In this document: in pieces, positions 9,678 through 20,493 of the stretch
Position numbering within the stretch: the stretch's first letter is position 1
How the letters are laid out: the number at the start of each line of letters is the position of its first letter
From: Anthracocystis setariae
Lineage: Eukaryota > Basidiomycota > Ustilaginomycetes > Ustilaginales > Ustilaginaceae
Direction of reading: 5' to 3'
Assembly: GCA_928724745.1 (NCBI GenBank)
Contig: CAKMXJ010000032.1
Span: 1,240,001 to 1,304,000, forward strand
Length of the DNA stretch: 64,000 nt
Notes under the pieces: generated by a model
Database searches by the model: none
What the model saw: the letters and a program-made list of their open reading frames with translations, nothing else
Told to the model about the DNA's origin: nothing
Program-made: the position numbers and the translations under genes

Positions 9678-12404
9678 TTAGTGTTCGGTAGACGATGCGG
9701 CCACACCTTCCCCAAGAGCCATCGGCTCAGCAGATACTACTTGCGAGCCCATAGCGTCAGGCACTGCCTCCTCTTCAGTCTGGTTCTTGATTTTTTGCTG
9801 GATGTTCGCCTGCAGGTGGCCCAAGACGACATAGTGGTTGGGCTGCACGAAGTCTCTTCGTTGCTCGTTGAGGAATTTAAGAACGACCTTCAGGCATTGC
9901 TGAGCCTCTTCCGCACTCACGTTTGAGCTTGGATCGTCAGGGTTCTGGGTGGCGGGCGCTCGCTCCATCGTGGGAGTTCTCAAATGTTGAGCATCTGCTG
10001 CGCCGAAGTCCTGAAGAACCGGCTCGCCTTTGACACCTGCCGGAGACATGGAAAGAGGCGATGGCGTTTGAGGGGTGTGGTTGGCATTGGAGGTGCGACC
10101 TTGTCTGCGACGCCCGCGACCGCGAGAGCTGCTACCGGAGGCGAGATTGCCGACGCTTCGGCGGGCGCGAGGACTGCTTTCCTGTGGGCTCATGTGAGCC
10201 TGCTCCATGACGTGCGAAACTTGAGCAGACAGGCTCGGCTCAGATGGAGGGAACCGAAGGTCGATCGCAGGCCCGAGAGCCATCGCATCGTAATTGTGGT
10301 ACTGTTCCGCAACAGCACGCCTACGCTTGCGTTCAGATTGAGCCTCTTCTTCGGCATTGAGAGCTGGTCCAGCTAAGTCGTGGGTGTTGAACATGAAATT
10401 GGGAGTCGACATGGGGTGGACCGGCCCTGGGTGGCCGTGAAAGATTTGCTGTCTGAACAACGCGTGATCGGCCAGTTGAGCGCCACCAACAGGAGTATGG
10501 AAGTGCATGTTGGCCATCTCATGGCTGATTGGAGACATGGCAAGGATCGCCGCCTCAGCTTCCCGGCCGCGCTTCTGAGGCGTTCCTTTGCCCTCGGTGA
10601 TCCGAGCGGATCGGCGTCGGCCAGATTGCGACTGTGCCTCAGCTGCCTCCATTCCATTTGCCAGGTCATTCGTCGGCATTGCAGGTTGAGAAAGATTTCG
10701 CAACCCGTTACTCACACCGGGAGACAGAGGCAGCGTACCCACATTCTCGCATGGTTCTCGGCTTTTGCCTACAGGTTCGAGGCTGGCCGGCTTGAGGATG
10801 TGGTGGCGCTCCCTGAATTTGTCAATCCAGCCTCCAGAAGCTTTGAAGGTGTCCTCGCCGAGACCGATTTTACGAGCAACCTCGAGAGCTTTGTTACGAA
10901 TGGTCGAGTCGCGGATGGGCTCCGCCTGAGCTTTGAGCTCAGCCACCCAGCTGGAGAGGTGTTCTTCGACTTCGGGAAACTTGACCGCTCGATGCTTGGC
11001 AATGTGCGCTTCGTCACTGTGGGGGTCAATGGCCAACCACTTCTCCTTGTGCTTCAGAATCTTACTGACAGTGCTGCGCTCGACGCCAAACTTGGTGGCG
11101 ATGGCTTCCTGTTTGACCGAGGGGTTGGCGACGTGAAAGTCGCAAATCGCCTTGCGCTCCAGATTACGCAGCTTCACTTTTGGCTTTGTCTCTGACCGAC
11201 AATCTAGCCTCATCCTGGACCGAGACACGGCCAGACCAAACGAACCATGGGCGAGACTATCGTCCGGTACAGACGACGCACAACTGTACGACCCGGTCGC
11301 ATGATTTGACAAGCTATCGAACGAAGTCTCGTAAGAAGTCTGCGATGTGAAGGAGCCGTCAGCGTTGTAACGACCGCTTCCCAACGGCGAGACCGAGGTC
11401 ATAGAGGTGGACGCCATGCTAATCGAAGGCGAGGTGGACCGTGCGGATGGTGCACACGACCTGTCAAAGTGGGTCGAGTCCTGCGCCGAGATCTGATGAG
11501 TTTGATCAAACATCAAAGCGTGTTCCGGCAAGTTGAGCCCCATCTCCTGGCGATGGCCAGGGAACGCATAAAGAACACCAAAGGAACCGCCGTTGATACC
11601 TTCTGAAGGAGATACTGGCGCACTTGCATGGTTTTCCGAGAACATATCGCGACCGTGCAAGCCAGACATGAAAGCTCCAGCTTGTCCCAAACTCTGGCTC
11701 GGCCGATGCGAAAACATGGGCCTGCCATTAGCAGAAGGACGCTGTTCGGACTGAGGCATCATGAGGGGTCGCGATGGAGGCGAACATGGATACGATTTGA
11801 TCTGAGGCTGTTCGTTAGGCGATTGCTGGATCCTGGCCTGCATCTGATGGGTTTGATCGTGCATGATTTGGGCTTGTTGCACGGTGCGATCCGGCCCCGA
11901 ACCTTGAAGCATTGATTGCGAGTCGAGATTTGGTGTTGATGAGCAAAATTGCTCATGAGGCCCTGCCGCATTGCCCGTTCCCTGACCACTGCTGGCATTG
12001 GGGCCCATATCGATGCCAAAGGCATCGGCGAGACTGGCCGACGGGGGAACAGCAGAGGGCTGCTCTGCAACCTGGTGCTGAGTGCTTGCTTCCATTTGGA
12101 GCGATTGACGAGGTGTACTGTCCGACTGTATGGCGCCAGGATCATGTTGCAGGTCATTCAGAGCAACCAGATCGTTGGTGCTGTGCTTGACAGGGGTGTC
12201 TTGTGAGGTAGCTACGTACGAGGCCAGGTTGATTCGACCAGACTGGGCGAGATTATCGGAAGCATGCTGCTGGGAGCCCAGGTCATTGTCTTCGCTTCGT
12301 ATGGCATTGCGCGGAGAAGTGGTGAGGTTGGTAAGGTCGCTGAAATGAGTTGAGCCAGCGTCCATCTTGAGGCCGAGTCCGAAACCAGTCCGATGATCTG
12401 TCAT
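9678..12404 (-). CDS. CENP-B-type helix-turn-helix DNA-binding protein
   Basis: A 908-residue single-exon protein with a long Gln/Ser-rich N-terminal region. At about residues 408-560 there is a pair of DNA-binding modules. The first is a psq/CENP-B N-type helix-turn-helix (AICDFHVANPSVKQEAIATK, then FGVERSTVSKILKHKEKW). The second is a Tc5-type HTH (VEEHLSSWVAELKAQAEPI, then GGWIDKFRERHHI). These are the DNA-binding half of pogo-like transposases. The DDE nuclease that normally follows is absent and replaced by a disordered region with several basic, nuclear-localisation-like clusters (RSARITEGKGTPQKRGRE, ERKRRR, RGRGRRRQGR) and a C-terminal predicted helix (CLKVVLKFLNEQRRDFVQ). A domesticated chromatin or transcription factor, comparable with fission yeast Abp1/Cbh proteins in its DNA-binding part, is the likely role; its target sequence is unknown. 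Confidence 0.85.
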   Translation of the reverse strand: MTDHRTGFGLGLKMDAGSTHFSDLTNLTTSPRNAIRSEDNDLGSQQHASDNLAQSGRINLASYVATSQDTPVKHSTNDLVALNDLQHDPGAIQSDSTPRQSLQMEASTQHQVAEQPSAVPPSASLADAFGIDMGPNASSGQGTGNAAGPHEQFCSSTPNLDSQSMLQGSGPDRTVQQAQIMHDQTHQMQARIQQSPNEQPQIKSYPCSPPSRPLMMPQSEQRPSANGRPMFSHRPSQSLGQAGAFMSGLHGRDMFSENHASAPVSPSEGINGGSFGVLYAFPGHRQEMGLNLPEHALMFDQTHQISAQDSTHFDRSCAPSARSTSPSISMASTSMTSVSPLGSGRYNADGSFTSQTSYETSFDSLSNHATGSYSCASSVPDDSLAHGSFGLAVSRSRMRLDCRSETKPKVKLRNLERKAICDFHVANPSVKQEAIATKFGVERSTVSKILKHKEKWLAIDPHSDEAHIAKHRAVKFPEVEEHLSSWVAELKAQAEPIRDSTIRNKALEVARKIGLGEDTFKASGGWIDKFRERHHILKPASLEPVGKSREPCENVGTLPLSPGVSNGLRNLSQPAMPTNDLANGMEAAEAQSQSGRRRSARITEGKGTPQKRGREAEAAILAMSPISHEMANMHFHTPVGGAQLADHALFRQQIFHGHPGPVHPMSTPNFMFNTHDLAGPALNAEEEAQSERKRRRAVAEQYHNYDAMALGPAIDLRFPPSEPSLSAQVSHVMEQAHMSPQESSPRARRSVGNLASGSSSRGRGRRRQGRTSNANHTPQTPSPLSMSPAGVKGEPVLQDFGAADAQHLRTPTMERAPATQNPDDPSSNVSAEEAQQCLKVVLKFLNEQRRDFVQPNHYVVLGHLQANIQQKIKNQTEEEAVPDAMGSQVVSAEPMALGEGVAASSTEH

Positions 12405-13406
12405 CGTGTTCCGGAACGAAGCCGATTGGAGCTACAACGCAGACTTGTCCCTTGCGCCTTCAACTGAGGTCACACCGGCTTGTGCAGACGACTGGTTGAT
12501 GCGGGTGTAAGGGAGCAGCCCAAGATACAGCCTGCGCAGGTCTGCGCTGCTAAAGTAGAAGCCAGCTATTGCGAGGAATCTTCAAGCTCGTTGAGATTTC
12601 AGCGACGTACGACTGGCCATGTGGATAGAGAAGTGTTCGATAAGACTTGTCGCATACGAATTAGATGGGGAGGATGAGATCGATGATCGAGGCTGGAGGA
12701 TGATCGGATCAGTGCTGCAGATTTGGGTGGTGAAGGAAGATAGATGTGTCGTGAGGATCGTGAAGATTCGTAAAGCGAAAGAGGACAATCACAGAAAAGA
12801 TTGCAGAAAGCAGATTGGATGTACGAGCAGAACGACAGAGCTGTCAGTCCCGATGTTGATCCAGCCGAAGGTCTGCACCCTAACAAAGAGCAAGATGGAG
12901 TTGAGCGGTCAGGGCGACACGCTCTGATGCCAAAGACACTGGGCGATACTGGTGAGCTGTGCGGTGGGTCGTTACACCGAGTCCATGCGTGATGATTGTT
13001 GTCGACTCGACGAAGGTGCCAACAAAGTGTCTTTATGACAGCCACCGCATCAACCAGATGGTGTCGACAGCAGAGTCAGGACACAGATCTGGTGTTCGTT
13101 AGCAGAAAGCAAAAGGAAGAACCACTGTTGCCTTCTCGCTATATGGACAGATGATCACGTTTACTTGTGAGCTCGTCGTCAGCTCGAGTAGGATGGAGAG
13201 CGCCTGGTCAGTTGATGACGGCGGCGAGAATTGGGGAGGGGAAGGAGGGAAGGGAGGAAGGGAGGGGCAAAGGTCGCTCAAGTAGTGTTCTGCAAGATGA
13301 GGATCAGGTGCCAGACAAGTGTTTTTTTGGCTGGTCTATCGCGGGACAGCGGGCCAGTAGGCGACCGAGCCAACGAAGCCCAACTCAGCGCTGTACTGTA
13401 CTCTAG

Positions 13407-13435
13407 AAAAAAAAAAAAAAAAAAAAAAAAAAAAA
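13407..13435. repeat. 29-base A homopolymer
   Basis: An uninterrupted run of A follows TGTACTGTACTCTAG. It continues into a further A-rich segment to about 13460. It could be a nucleosome-excluding tract or the tail of an old retroposed sequence, but I see no source sequence upstream. Confidence 0.95.
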
Positions 13436-15034
13436 CAAAAAACAAAAATTACAGTGTAAAAAAAGAAGGATTAAAGTCGACAGAGAGGGAATACTGTAAC
13501 ACACCGAAAATCGTCAGCAGAGCAGAAAAAACTATTTAGGGCCAAACCAACAGTGCAGCCCAGACTAGTAACCAACTGGGCGCTGAAATCATAATGCTGC
13601 CTGTGGTTTCGCCTCATTTGCAGCTGCAACTCAGTGTAGGTCACTGTAGAAAGTGACCCGCCCGGCTCGGAGCCAAACGAGCTTTTTGCGGTCGGTTGCT
13701 TATGCGCAACCTTGGCAAAAGTCTACCTTTTGTGCGCACTCACCGAGTCGGCTCGCTGCCGAAAAGCATGTGTCACCAAGATGATAGGTCGTACGATACA
13801 TACAAGATTGCAAGCGGCAAACCCAAAGTTGTCTGAAATGAGTTTCAAAGAGGGTCAGCGCGGCACAAGGTTGGAGTTCTCGCAAACCGTCGGATCCGGG
13901 GCCGATCATGACTATGCTGAACTTGCGCCAAGTCACAAGAGCTACATTGGCTGAGACATCCTTCGGAGTGGGAAGGACGAAAAAGCAAGGGGCTCAAGCG
14001 GACTACAGATCTGACAAGCCTCCAAGCTTGACCGCCCTATCACAAGCTGATCGTGGCGTCTTGACAAGATACACTGCAGCACCAACGGAAGCAGGCAAAA
14101 AGCCGAGTTTCACGTCTGTTTCAGTGTGTCAATCGGCAGATTTAAAGAGCCAAGCGACTTTACACACAACCACTCAATCCTCTGCGAATTGCAGCGTTTC
14201 GCTTTCCTTCTTCGTTGTGTACACGGCTTTCTCTTTACACTGCCCTCTATGAGCTTTAAGTGTAGTGCCGTGGATGAGCAAGGATGGAGCCGGGCCAGAT
14301 CGTGGTACAGCGTGGAGATGCGCCCTTCCATTTGTGTCTCGGCTGTGCTCATGTCGGAGTGGGGCCGCTTCCAAGCCCTCAGACTGGCTTGTGCAACGAT
14401 ACTTTTCAGCAGACGCCACGGAGACAGGATTGATGCCCAGATCGATTCAGTACACCGGTGCGCTTTCGCACTGACCGCCCTTGCCCCGCTGCAGTGACGC
14501 CCGATGATTGCCTTGGCCCGCAGGGAAGGAAGCCTGCGCCCGGATCATCCGAAGCTCGTCTGATCGGCGTCCTCTTGTGCGACCTAGTCCGAACCCTTCT
14601 TGTCTCGTGTGTTATCGCCTTCCGTCAGTACTGTACAGTACCGTACTTGACTCTGGCAACACAGCACCCTGCACAGTATTTCTTCTTTTTTTCCCCCTTC
14701 TTCGATCTGTTATTTTTATCCGAAGCCAATATTTGTTTGTCCCGCTTCCCGGGTCTCATGCGTCGACCTTTACCAGCGGTGATCAGCGATCGGCGTTGTT
14801 TCAGAATGGCATCCTTTTCGTGGTCACCATGATGAGCAATCTCGGCGGAGCGTGAAAGGCTGTGCTCCAAAGGGAAACGACTCTTCCTTTGTAGGATGGG
14901 CTCAAGTGATCCGTTCATACTCCTGTTCAGGGTCCAATCAACACATTCAAGGGCAGTGAGACATTCCTTAATGCAAGACTCCTACCTATATCATCACTCT
15001 TCGGTTGTCATTTTCAATATCTGATAATTGATTG

Positions 15035-15064
15035 TTATTATTATTATTATTATTTTTTTTTTTT
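15035..15064. repeat. TTA microsatellite followed by a T run
   Basis: About six copies of TTA lead into a 12-base T run. It is simple sequence in intergenic DNA. Confidence 0.9.
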
Positions 15065-15957
15065 CAGTTGATCTACCTTGGCGTAGCAGGCACCGTGTGT
15101 GTCACCCGAAAAGTTGGCGTCGACCACGCGTACGTCCTAAAATGTGGAGGTCCCCCCGTTGTTTCCGTGATCGCCTCATCTTGGACCTCATCGTGATGGC
15201 ATCCGCCGTGCATCTCGTGACATGTACGACTGGCATGCTCGACGACTTCCTCGAGTTTGCCAGGATTCATTCAGTACTTATCAAAGGGAAACCAACTCAT
15301 TATCACACTCGTGCGTTGGTTGGCCCGATCAGCTGCCAAGGGCGATGACATTCCCGACGCACGGAAGCTCCGATCTCGATTCCCCGTGAAAGCGGCCTGT
15401 GCGTCACACCGCCACTTGCGCCGAAACGAGACTGACGGCACAGATCCGATGCAACCGTCAGATCTCGTTCCTCAACGCTCATCGGCATGTCCGATTCCGA
15501 TGGACATCATGTGACCAAGAACCCTGCTATCAGTTTCCAGGCTGATGGGGTAGACCGCCTTACCAAAATGGCCTCATCCTTATCAAGTTCTGTGGTCGAA
15601 CAGGCTTATCTTAAGGCAAGTCACACGAGAAACGTTCCGGTGGGATGGATCAGCACAAATCATTCAAGATTCGAGGCGGGGGGTATTGTACAAAGTGCGA
15701 GCCAGGAAAGACGATTCTGGAAGCACCAAATGTCAGGCGAGAAGAGCCTTCCACGCACACGAGTGCGGAAGAATGACTCAGCTTCGGAGGTTGATATGGC
15801 ATCATGATCCATTCACTTGATACGGAGAAGCGAACATGAACTCAACCAACAAAAAAGAGGGGTGTTGGTCCTAGACAAACCAGAGACCAGCTTTTGAAGG
15901 GCACCTGCCCAGCATAGAACGGCAACATTGTGAAGAGCGAGAAAATGAGCGAAACAT

Positions 15958-17504
15958 TTACTCGTCGTCCTCAGCAGCAGCAGCGGCGGGGGCAGCGACA
16001 GCAACGGGCTTGGGCTGCAGAGCGGCGATCCTGGCACGCTTGGCAAGCTTGTGGTTGGATCGCTGCGAGAGGTGTCCACCACCCCAGTGACGGCGGATCT
16101 CCTCGGCCTTGTCAAGGTAGTTGGCCTTGGCGGCGGAAACGAGGTTGGCAAGCTCGCGCTCGTCCTCGGATCGGACTTCCTGGATGAGGGCAACAGCGGC
16201 GGTCTTCTTGTGAACAAGGGCACCGATGGAGGCCTTCGACTTGACAATGACGTACGGGATACCCATCTTGCGGCAAAGGGCGGGAAGGAAGACAACGAGC
16301 TCAATGGGGTCAACGTCGGCGGCGATGAGGACGAGAGCGGCCTTCTTGGCCTCGATCAAAGCGACACAGTGGTTGAGACCGTACTTGACGAAGAGGGGCT
16401 TCTTGCCGTCAGCCTTGGGGTCGGCCTTCTTGCCATCGGCGATGTCCTTGGCAGCGGCATCGAGACGAACCTTCTTCTCCTGCTTGGACTCGGGGCGGTA
16501 CTTGTTGAGGAGCTTGAACAGGTTGGTGGCGGTGTTCTTGTCAAGGGTGTTGGCGAACTGAGCGATCGCGGGGGGGACCTTCAAGCGCTGGTTGAGGATG
16601 ACCTTCTGGCGCTGGAGGCGGACGTACTCGGGCCACTTAACGAAGCGCGAGAGGTCACGAGGAGGCTGAATGTCCTGGCCGATACCGAAGTTACGGGGGC
16701 GCTTCTCGAAAAGAGGGTTCTTGGGGGCCTTGCTAGCCTTACCCTTGGAGTAAGGGGCGGCAGCGGGCTTCTTGGCGGATCCGGTCTTGGCCTTGGGCTG
16801 TAAAGAAGAGCAAAGATCAAACACAACATCAAAGGAGAAACAAGGAACGAGAAGCGTGTAATCGCGCGGGGGGGTCATTGAGACGAGTCAGTATCCTGTG
16901 CCATGAATGAAACCACAAAGGGAAGCAAACATTGAAACGGCGACCGGATTGAGACAGACTCGGTGCTCTACAGAGATGAAAGGCGACTCAAGCCAAATCG
17001 GAGCGAAGGCAAAGGTTGACCTCGCAAAAGCTTTCAAGAAAAATTGAAAGCTTTGGAGCTGACCAGTGTTTCGACGAAAGGTGGCAGAAGCGACGCCGAT
17101 CACCTCATCCCCCTTAGTACTACCAGGGAGGTGAAGTTGGACTACGAGGCGACATTGTGTTCTGCCAAGTAGACACTAACGTCCACCGTCCCACGATCAA
17201 GGGACACCGCGATGCAAAGCGCAAGTGAATCGCGAAGCGGAGTGTGGATGGGGCGCTGCTTTTGAGTATTGCACTCGAAGCTGCTGCAGCTCCTTCGACG
17301 ATTATCTGCTAAAACGGGATCATCTCGTTGCGATGCATGGGACGGGCGTATTGTCGAGTACAGCCGAAGCGGCATTGTCGAATTGAGTTTGCCGCTGTTG
17401 GCGAGAGGGTTGTGATTGTTGAAGAGCACCGCATCATGTACTCATGTTCCGAAGCTGCTGTTGTCAATGGCAAAGTGTCGGCCATGTGCTGAGATGCGTA
17501 CCAT
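15958..17504 (-). CDS. 60S ribosomal protein eL8 (L7a family)
   Basis: Cytoplasmic large-subunit ribosomal protein. The main exon is 15958-16797, preceded by a strong acceptor (TCTTCTTTACAG|CCC). The frame continues upstream of the acceptor but reads intron sequence. The family N-terminus MPK is restored if the first exon is only the ATG at 17502-17504 (AACCAAAATG|GTACGC), giving 280 residues and an intron of about 700 bases. Conserved blocks include [65 protein letters not shown] and EIRRHWGGG. The C-terminus is Ala-rich and acidic (AAAAAEDDE), unlike most homologues. Codon use is strongly biased, as for a highly expressed gene. The main exon is certain; the one-codon first exon is inference. 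Confidence 0.92.
16798..17501 (-). other. Putative long first intron of eL8
   Basis: A 704-base segment bounded by GTACGC and TTTACAG on the minus strand. No coding frame of note. Introns of eL8 homologues host box C/D snoRNAs in some animals. I looked for a paired box C and box D and found no convincing pair. Confidence 0.5.
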
Positions 17505-18030
17505 TTTGGTTGATATCAACGGTCTTGAGGGGAGATGATGATGATGATGACGGATAAAGGCAAGAGGGCGGCGGCTATGACTGAACTCAAGTCTGACTCT
17601 GGCTCCTCTGGCAAGCTCAGCCAAGCTGTACACACTGCTGAGCAGAACCCCTTGCTATCTCCTCAGCTCACAGGTACTCCAATTTGCTGTGCTGTGCGTG
17701 CGGAGGCGGGCCCAAAATTTTCCCGAGGACCGAAACACGTGATCCATGCAAAGCTCGGCCGAGGTACCAAAGTTTCCAAAATTTTCGAAGGTCTAACACC
17801 TATCCACTATCGACCTACCCCTTACCACGTTTTGGCGCCGATCTGAAGATTCGATATCGGCAGATCTCCAAAAGCAGGTGCGGGCGGACCTCGAGATGGA
17901 CCGATCTGCGTTCACTGACTTGGTTGTATTGGTCGACAGAGACCCGCCTGAACCCATGACAGCGCCTCTTGAATTGATAGCATGGTACGCTATGTCGCCC
18001 GACCGCGCTTTAAAACAAAAATGGACGATT

Positions 18031-18060
18031 CGAATGGAACGAATGGAACGAATGGAACGG
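18031..18060. repeat. Short tandem repeat, 9-bp unit
   Basis: The unit CGAATGGAA occurs just over three times in a row. It is open in all copies on the plus strand but not part of a recognisable gene. Confidence 0.9.
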
Positions 18061-18835
18061 AGAAGATGTCGGCCAGAGTCGGGGCTGAATGATGGCTAGC
18101 TTCACGGCACAGCTTGTGAAAGATGACAGGAAGAGCCACCCTCAATGACAGGATATTTGAGCATCACACATAGGAAGGTAGCAGCTATCCACGATGGAGC
18201 TACACCACACGAACGCCATTGCCAATCTCGAATCGGGTTGGATCCAATCGCAAAAGTGATACGGAAGGCGATATGTTGGTACTGTAACAGCACTCACACC
18301 AGTTGCCTGAATTACGTGCTACGGTATGGGGACCCAACATTCGCATCCATTCGCTGCTCGAGTTGCGAGCTGTCGGCGCAAATTCGGTAGATTTTGAATT
18401 TTGTAATGATGCAGTGCAGCATACAGTACTCTGTACTTGACCGTGGTCTCTGAGCGTCGCGGTGCAGTGCGGTGCAGTGCAGTAAATCAGGAATCGATCG
18501 AGAGATGTTCTTCCTGATCCTTCCGTGAGAGCGGCAGTCGAGCGAATTGCGCGCTTGGGGCAATCTTTTGCATCTGCTGTTGTAGTGGAGTGTGTGTGTG
18601 GGTGTGTATGTGCATCCGGACCGCTGAAAATGCAGAGAAGAATCACAATTGTCTCATCAAAGTCACCAAACAGGCCATGTGCCGCTGTTCAGCCTCGATT
18701 GGAAGCAGAAATTATTGGCGTCCACCCATACTCCACCTCGCTCATCCATATCCATCCATGCATCCACATTCATTCATTCATTCGCTCACGCATGCAAACC
18801 AGTCACCGACAGTGAAGCGGAGGGAAATCCTCTCA

Positions 18836-18841
<6 letters not shown>

Positions 18842-18875
<34 letters not shown>
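18842..18875. repeat. 34-base A homopolymer
   Basis: An uninterrupted A run lies about 290 bases upstream of the mitochondrial malate dehydrogenase start. It is a candidate nucleosome-excluding promoter element. Confidence 0.95.
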
Positions 18876-18877
<2 letters not shown>

Positions 18878-19161
18878 TAAAAAAGCGCGCTACAGTATCA
18901 CAAAAATGCCTGCTGCTTCCGACTGCTCCCGTTGCAAGCGTAGGCAGCGCACCAAGAGACAGAGGTTTAGCAGACAATAATCTATTCCCGTGATCTGAAA
19001 CTGTGTCGGTCGATCGCAGCTTGAGAAGGCGAGCCTTTGTTGGTTTGTTCGTTCGGTCAACGTTTGCCGGTCCGTTCGTCGTCGCTTGCTCTGCTACCAT
19101 CATCTTGTCATTTTGGTCTTTCGATCTCTGCACCCTTTCCCTTGATCCCTGTATTTTCGAC

Positions 19162-20190
19162 ATGCTCGCTCGTCAGGCTCTCCGTTCGGCTCTGCCCAAG
19201 GCATCCCGCTCCTTCTCCTCCTCGGCTGCCAACAACCGTGCCGTCGCCGTGCTCGGTGCCTCGGGCGGTATTGGACAGCCCCTCTCGCTTTTGCTCAAGC
19301 AGAACCCCCTCGTTACCGACCTCCGCCTCTACGACGTTCGTCTCGCTCCCGGTGTCGCTGCCGACATCTCGCACGTCAACACCCCCTCCACCACCACCGG
19401 TTACCAGGCTGACCAGCTCGGTGAGGCGCTCAAGGATGTCGAGGTCATTGTCATCCCCGCCGGTGTGCCCCGTAAGCCTGGTATGACCCGTGACGACCTT
19501 TTCAACACCAACGCCTCCATCGTCCGCGACCTCGCCAAGAAGGCCGCCGAGGTCGCCCCCAAAGCCCACCTCCTCATCATCTCGAACCCCGTCAACTCCA
19601 CCGTCCCCATCGTCGCCGAGGTGTTCAAGAAGGCTGGCGTCTACGACCCCAAGAAGCTCTACGGTGTCACCACGCTCGACGTCACTCGTGCTTCCACCTT
19701 CCTCTCCGGCATCTCGGGCAAGAAGCCTGCCGACACCATCGTGCCCGTTGTCGGTGGTCACTCGGGTGTCACCATTGTCCCGCTCCTCTCGCAGGCCAAC
19801 GGTGGTGATGCTGTTGCCAAGGGTGAGCAGTACGAGAAGCTCGTCCACCGCATCCAGTTCGGTGGTGACGAGGTGGTCAAGGCCAAGGATGGTGCTGGTT
19901 CCGCCACCCTCTCCATGGCTTACGCTGCCGCTGTGTTCTCCGACTCGCTCCTCAAGGCTCTCAACGGCGAGAAGGGCATCAAGGAGTGCGCCTACGTCGA
20001 ATCGCCCCTGTACAAAGACCAGGGCGCTACGTTCTTCGCTTCGCCCGTCACCCTCGGCAAGAACGGTGTTGAGGAAATTCACTCCATCGGTAAGGTCTCC
20101 GCCGAAGAGGAGAAACTCCTCGAAGCCGCCATCCCCGAACTCGCCAAGAACATCAAGAAGGGCGTCGAATGGTACGCTTCTTCCCCTTAA
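19162..20190 (+). CDS. Malate dehydrogenase, mitochondrial
   Basis: NAD-dependent malate dehydrogenase of the citric acid cycle, 342 residues. The first 25 residues ([20 protein letters not shown]) form a typical presequence. The nucleotide-binding loop is [18 protein letters not shown]. Substrate arginines lie in [14 protein letters not shown], with further family blocks NPVNSTVPI and [12 protein letters not shown] and the catalytic histidine in [12 protein letters not shown]. The ATG at 19162 begins the presequence; the open frame extends 53 codons upstream without family similarity. Codon use is strongly C/G-ending, which leaves a 393-codon open frame on the opposite strand that I treat as a shadow. 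The MLARQALR start is a conventional mitochondrial signal, so a cytosolic or peroxisomal isoform is unlikely. Confidence 0.97.
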   Translation: MLARQALRSALPKASRSFSSSAANNRAVAVLGASGGIGQPLSLLLKQNPLVTDLRLYDVRLAPGVAADISHVNTPSTTTGYQADQLGEALKDVEVIVIPAGVPRKPGMTRDDLFNTNASIVRDLAKKAAEVAPKAHLLIISNPVNSTVPIVAEVFKKAGVYDPKKLYGVTTLDVTRASTFLSGISGKKPADTIVPVVGGHSGVTIVPLLSQANGGDAVAKGEQYEKLVHRIQFGGDEVVKAKDGAGSATLSMAYAAAVFSDSLLKALNGEKGIKECAYVESPLYKDQGATFFASPVTLGKNGVEEIHSIGKVSAEEEKLLEAAIPELAKNIKKGVEWYASSP

Positions 20191-20493
20191 AATTCTCACC
20201 CCAAACCCCCCCCTCCCCCGTCGTTGCACCTGACTATCTTCGCATAGTGCATGTAAGCCACTGTCGCAGATCGTTGTGAAATTACACAAGTATTAGCCTG
20301 TTTTTTTTTCTTCCAGGCCAGTCTGATACTACCCATTGGCAATCCTTAGAACTTGCGTTTGTCCATCGATTACAGACACCGAGACATGAGAAGGCATGAT
20401 ATTGTGCAGGTAATGTGCACCAGAATAATCAAACGTATACGGCGAAAAAAAAATAGGATACTTGTCATACAGTACAATCAAGGTCGACACCGT

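Larger units (their letters stand above)
12405..15957. other. 3.5 kb without a convincing gene
   Basis: Only short, unremarkable open frames occur on both strands. The left part is probably a long leader of the CENP-B-type gene; on the minus strand a GTACGT donor near 12612 and a TTGTAG acceptor near 12435 would allow a leader intron. The stretch contains a 29-base A tract (13407-13435), a TACTGTAC-rich segment (14627-14647) and a TTA/T simple repeat (15035-15064). A long non-coding transcript cannot be excluded. Confidence 0.5.
17505..19161. other. Divergent intergenic region, eL8 and mitochondrial malate dehydrogenase
   Basis: About 1.66 kb between the two outward-facing genes. It contains a GAT repeat near 17535, the 9-bp tandem repeat at 18031-18060, and a TACAGTACTCTGTAC element near 18423. 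It also has a C/T/A-rich leader-like stretch near 18720-18790 and a 34-base A tract. No protein-coding frame is convincing. Confidence 0.5.

Noticed and set aside
16051..16803. 250-codon open frame antisense to eL8
   Set aside because: Same explanation: strong codon bias of a ribosomal protein gene; translation is low-complexity Gly/Leu/Val.
19108..20289. 393-codon open frame antisense to mitochondrial malate dehydrogenase
   Set aside because: It lies exactly under a highly biased coding gene whose C/G-ending codons remove stops on the other strand; its Gly/Asp/Val-rich translation has no family features.
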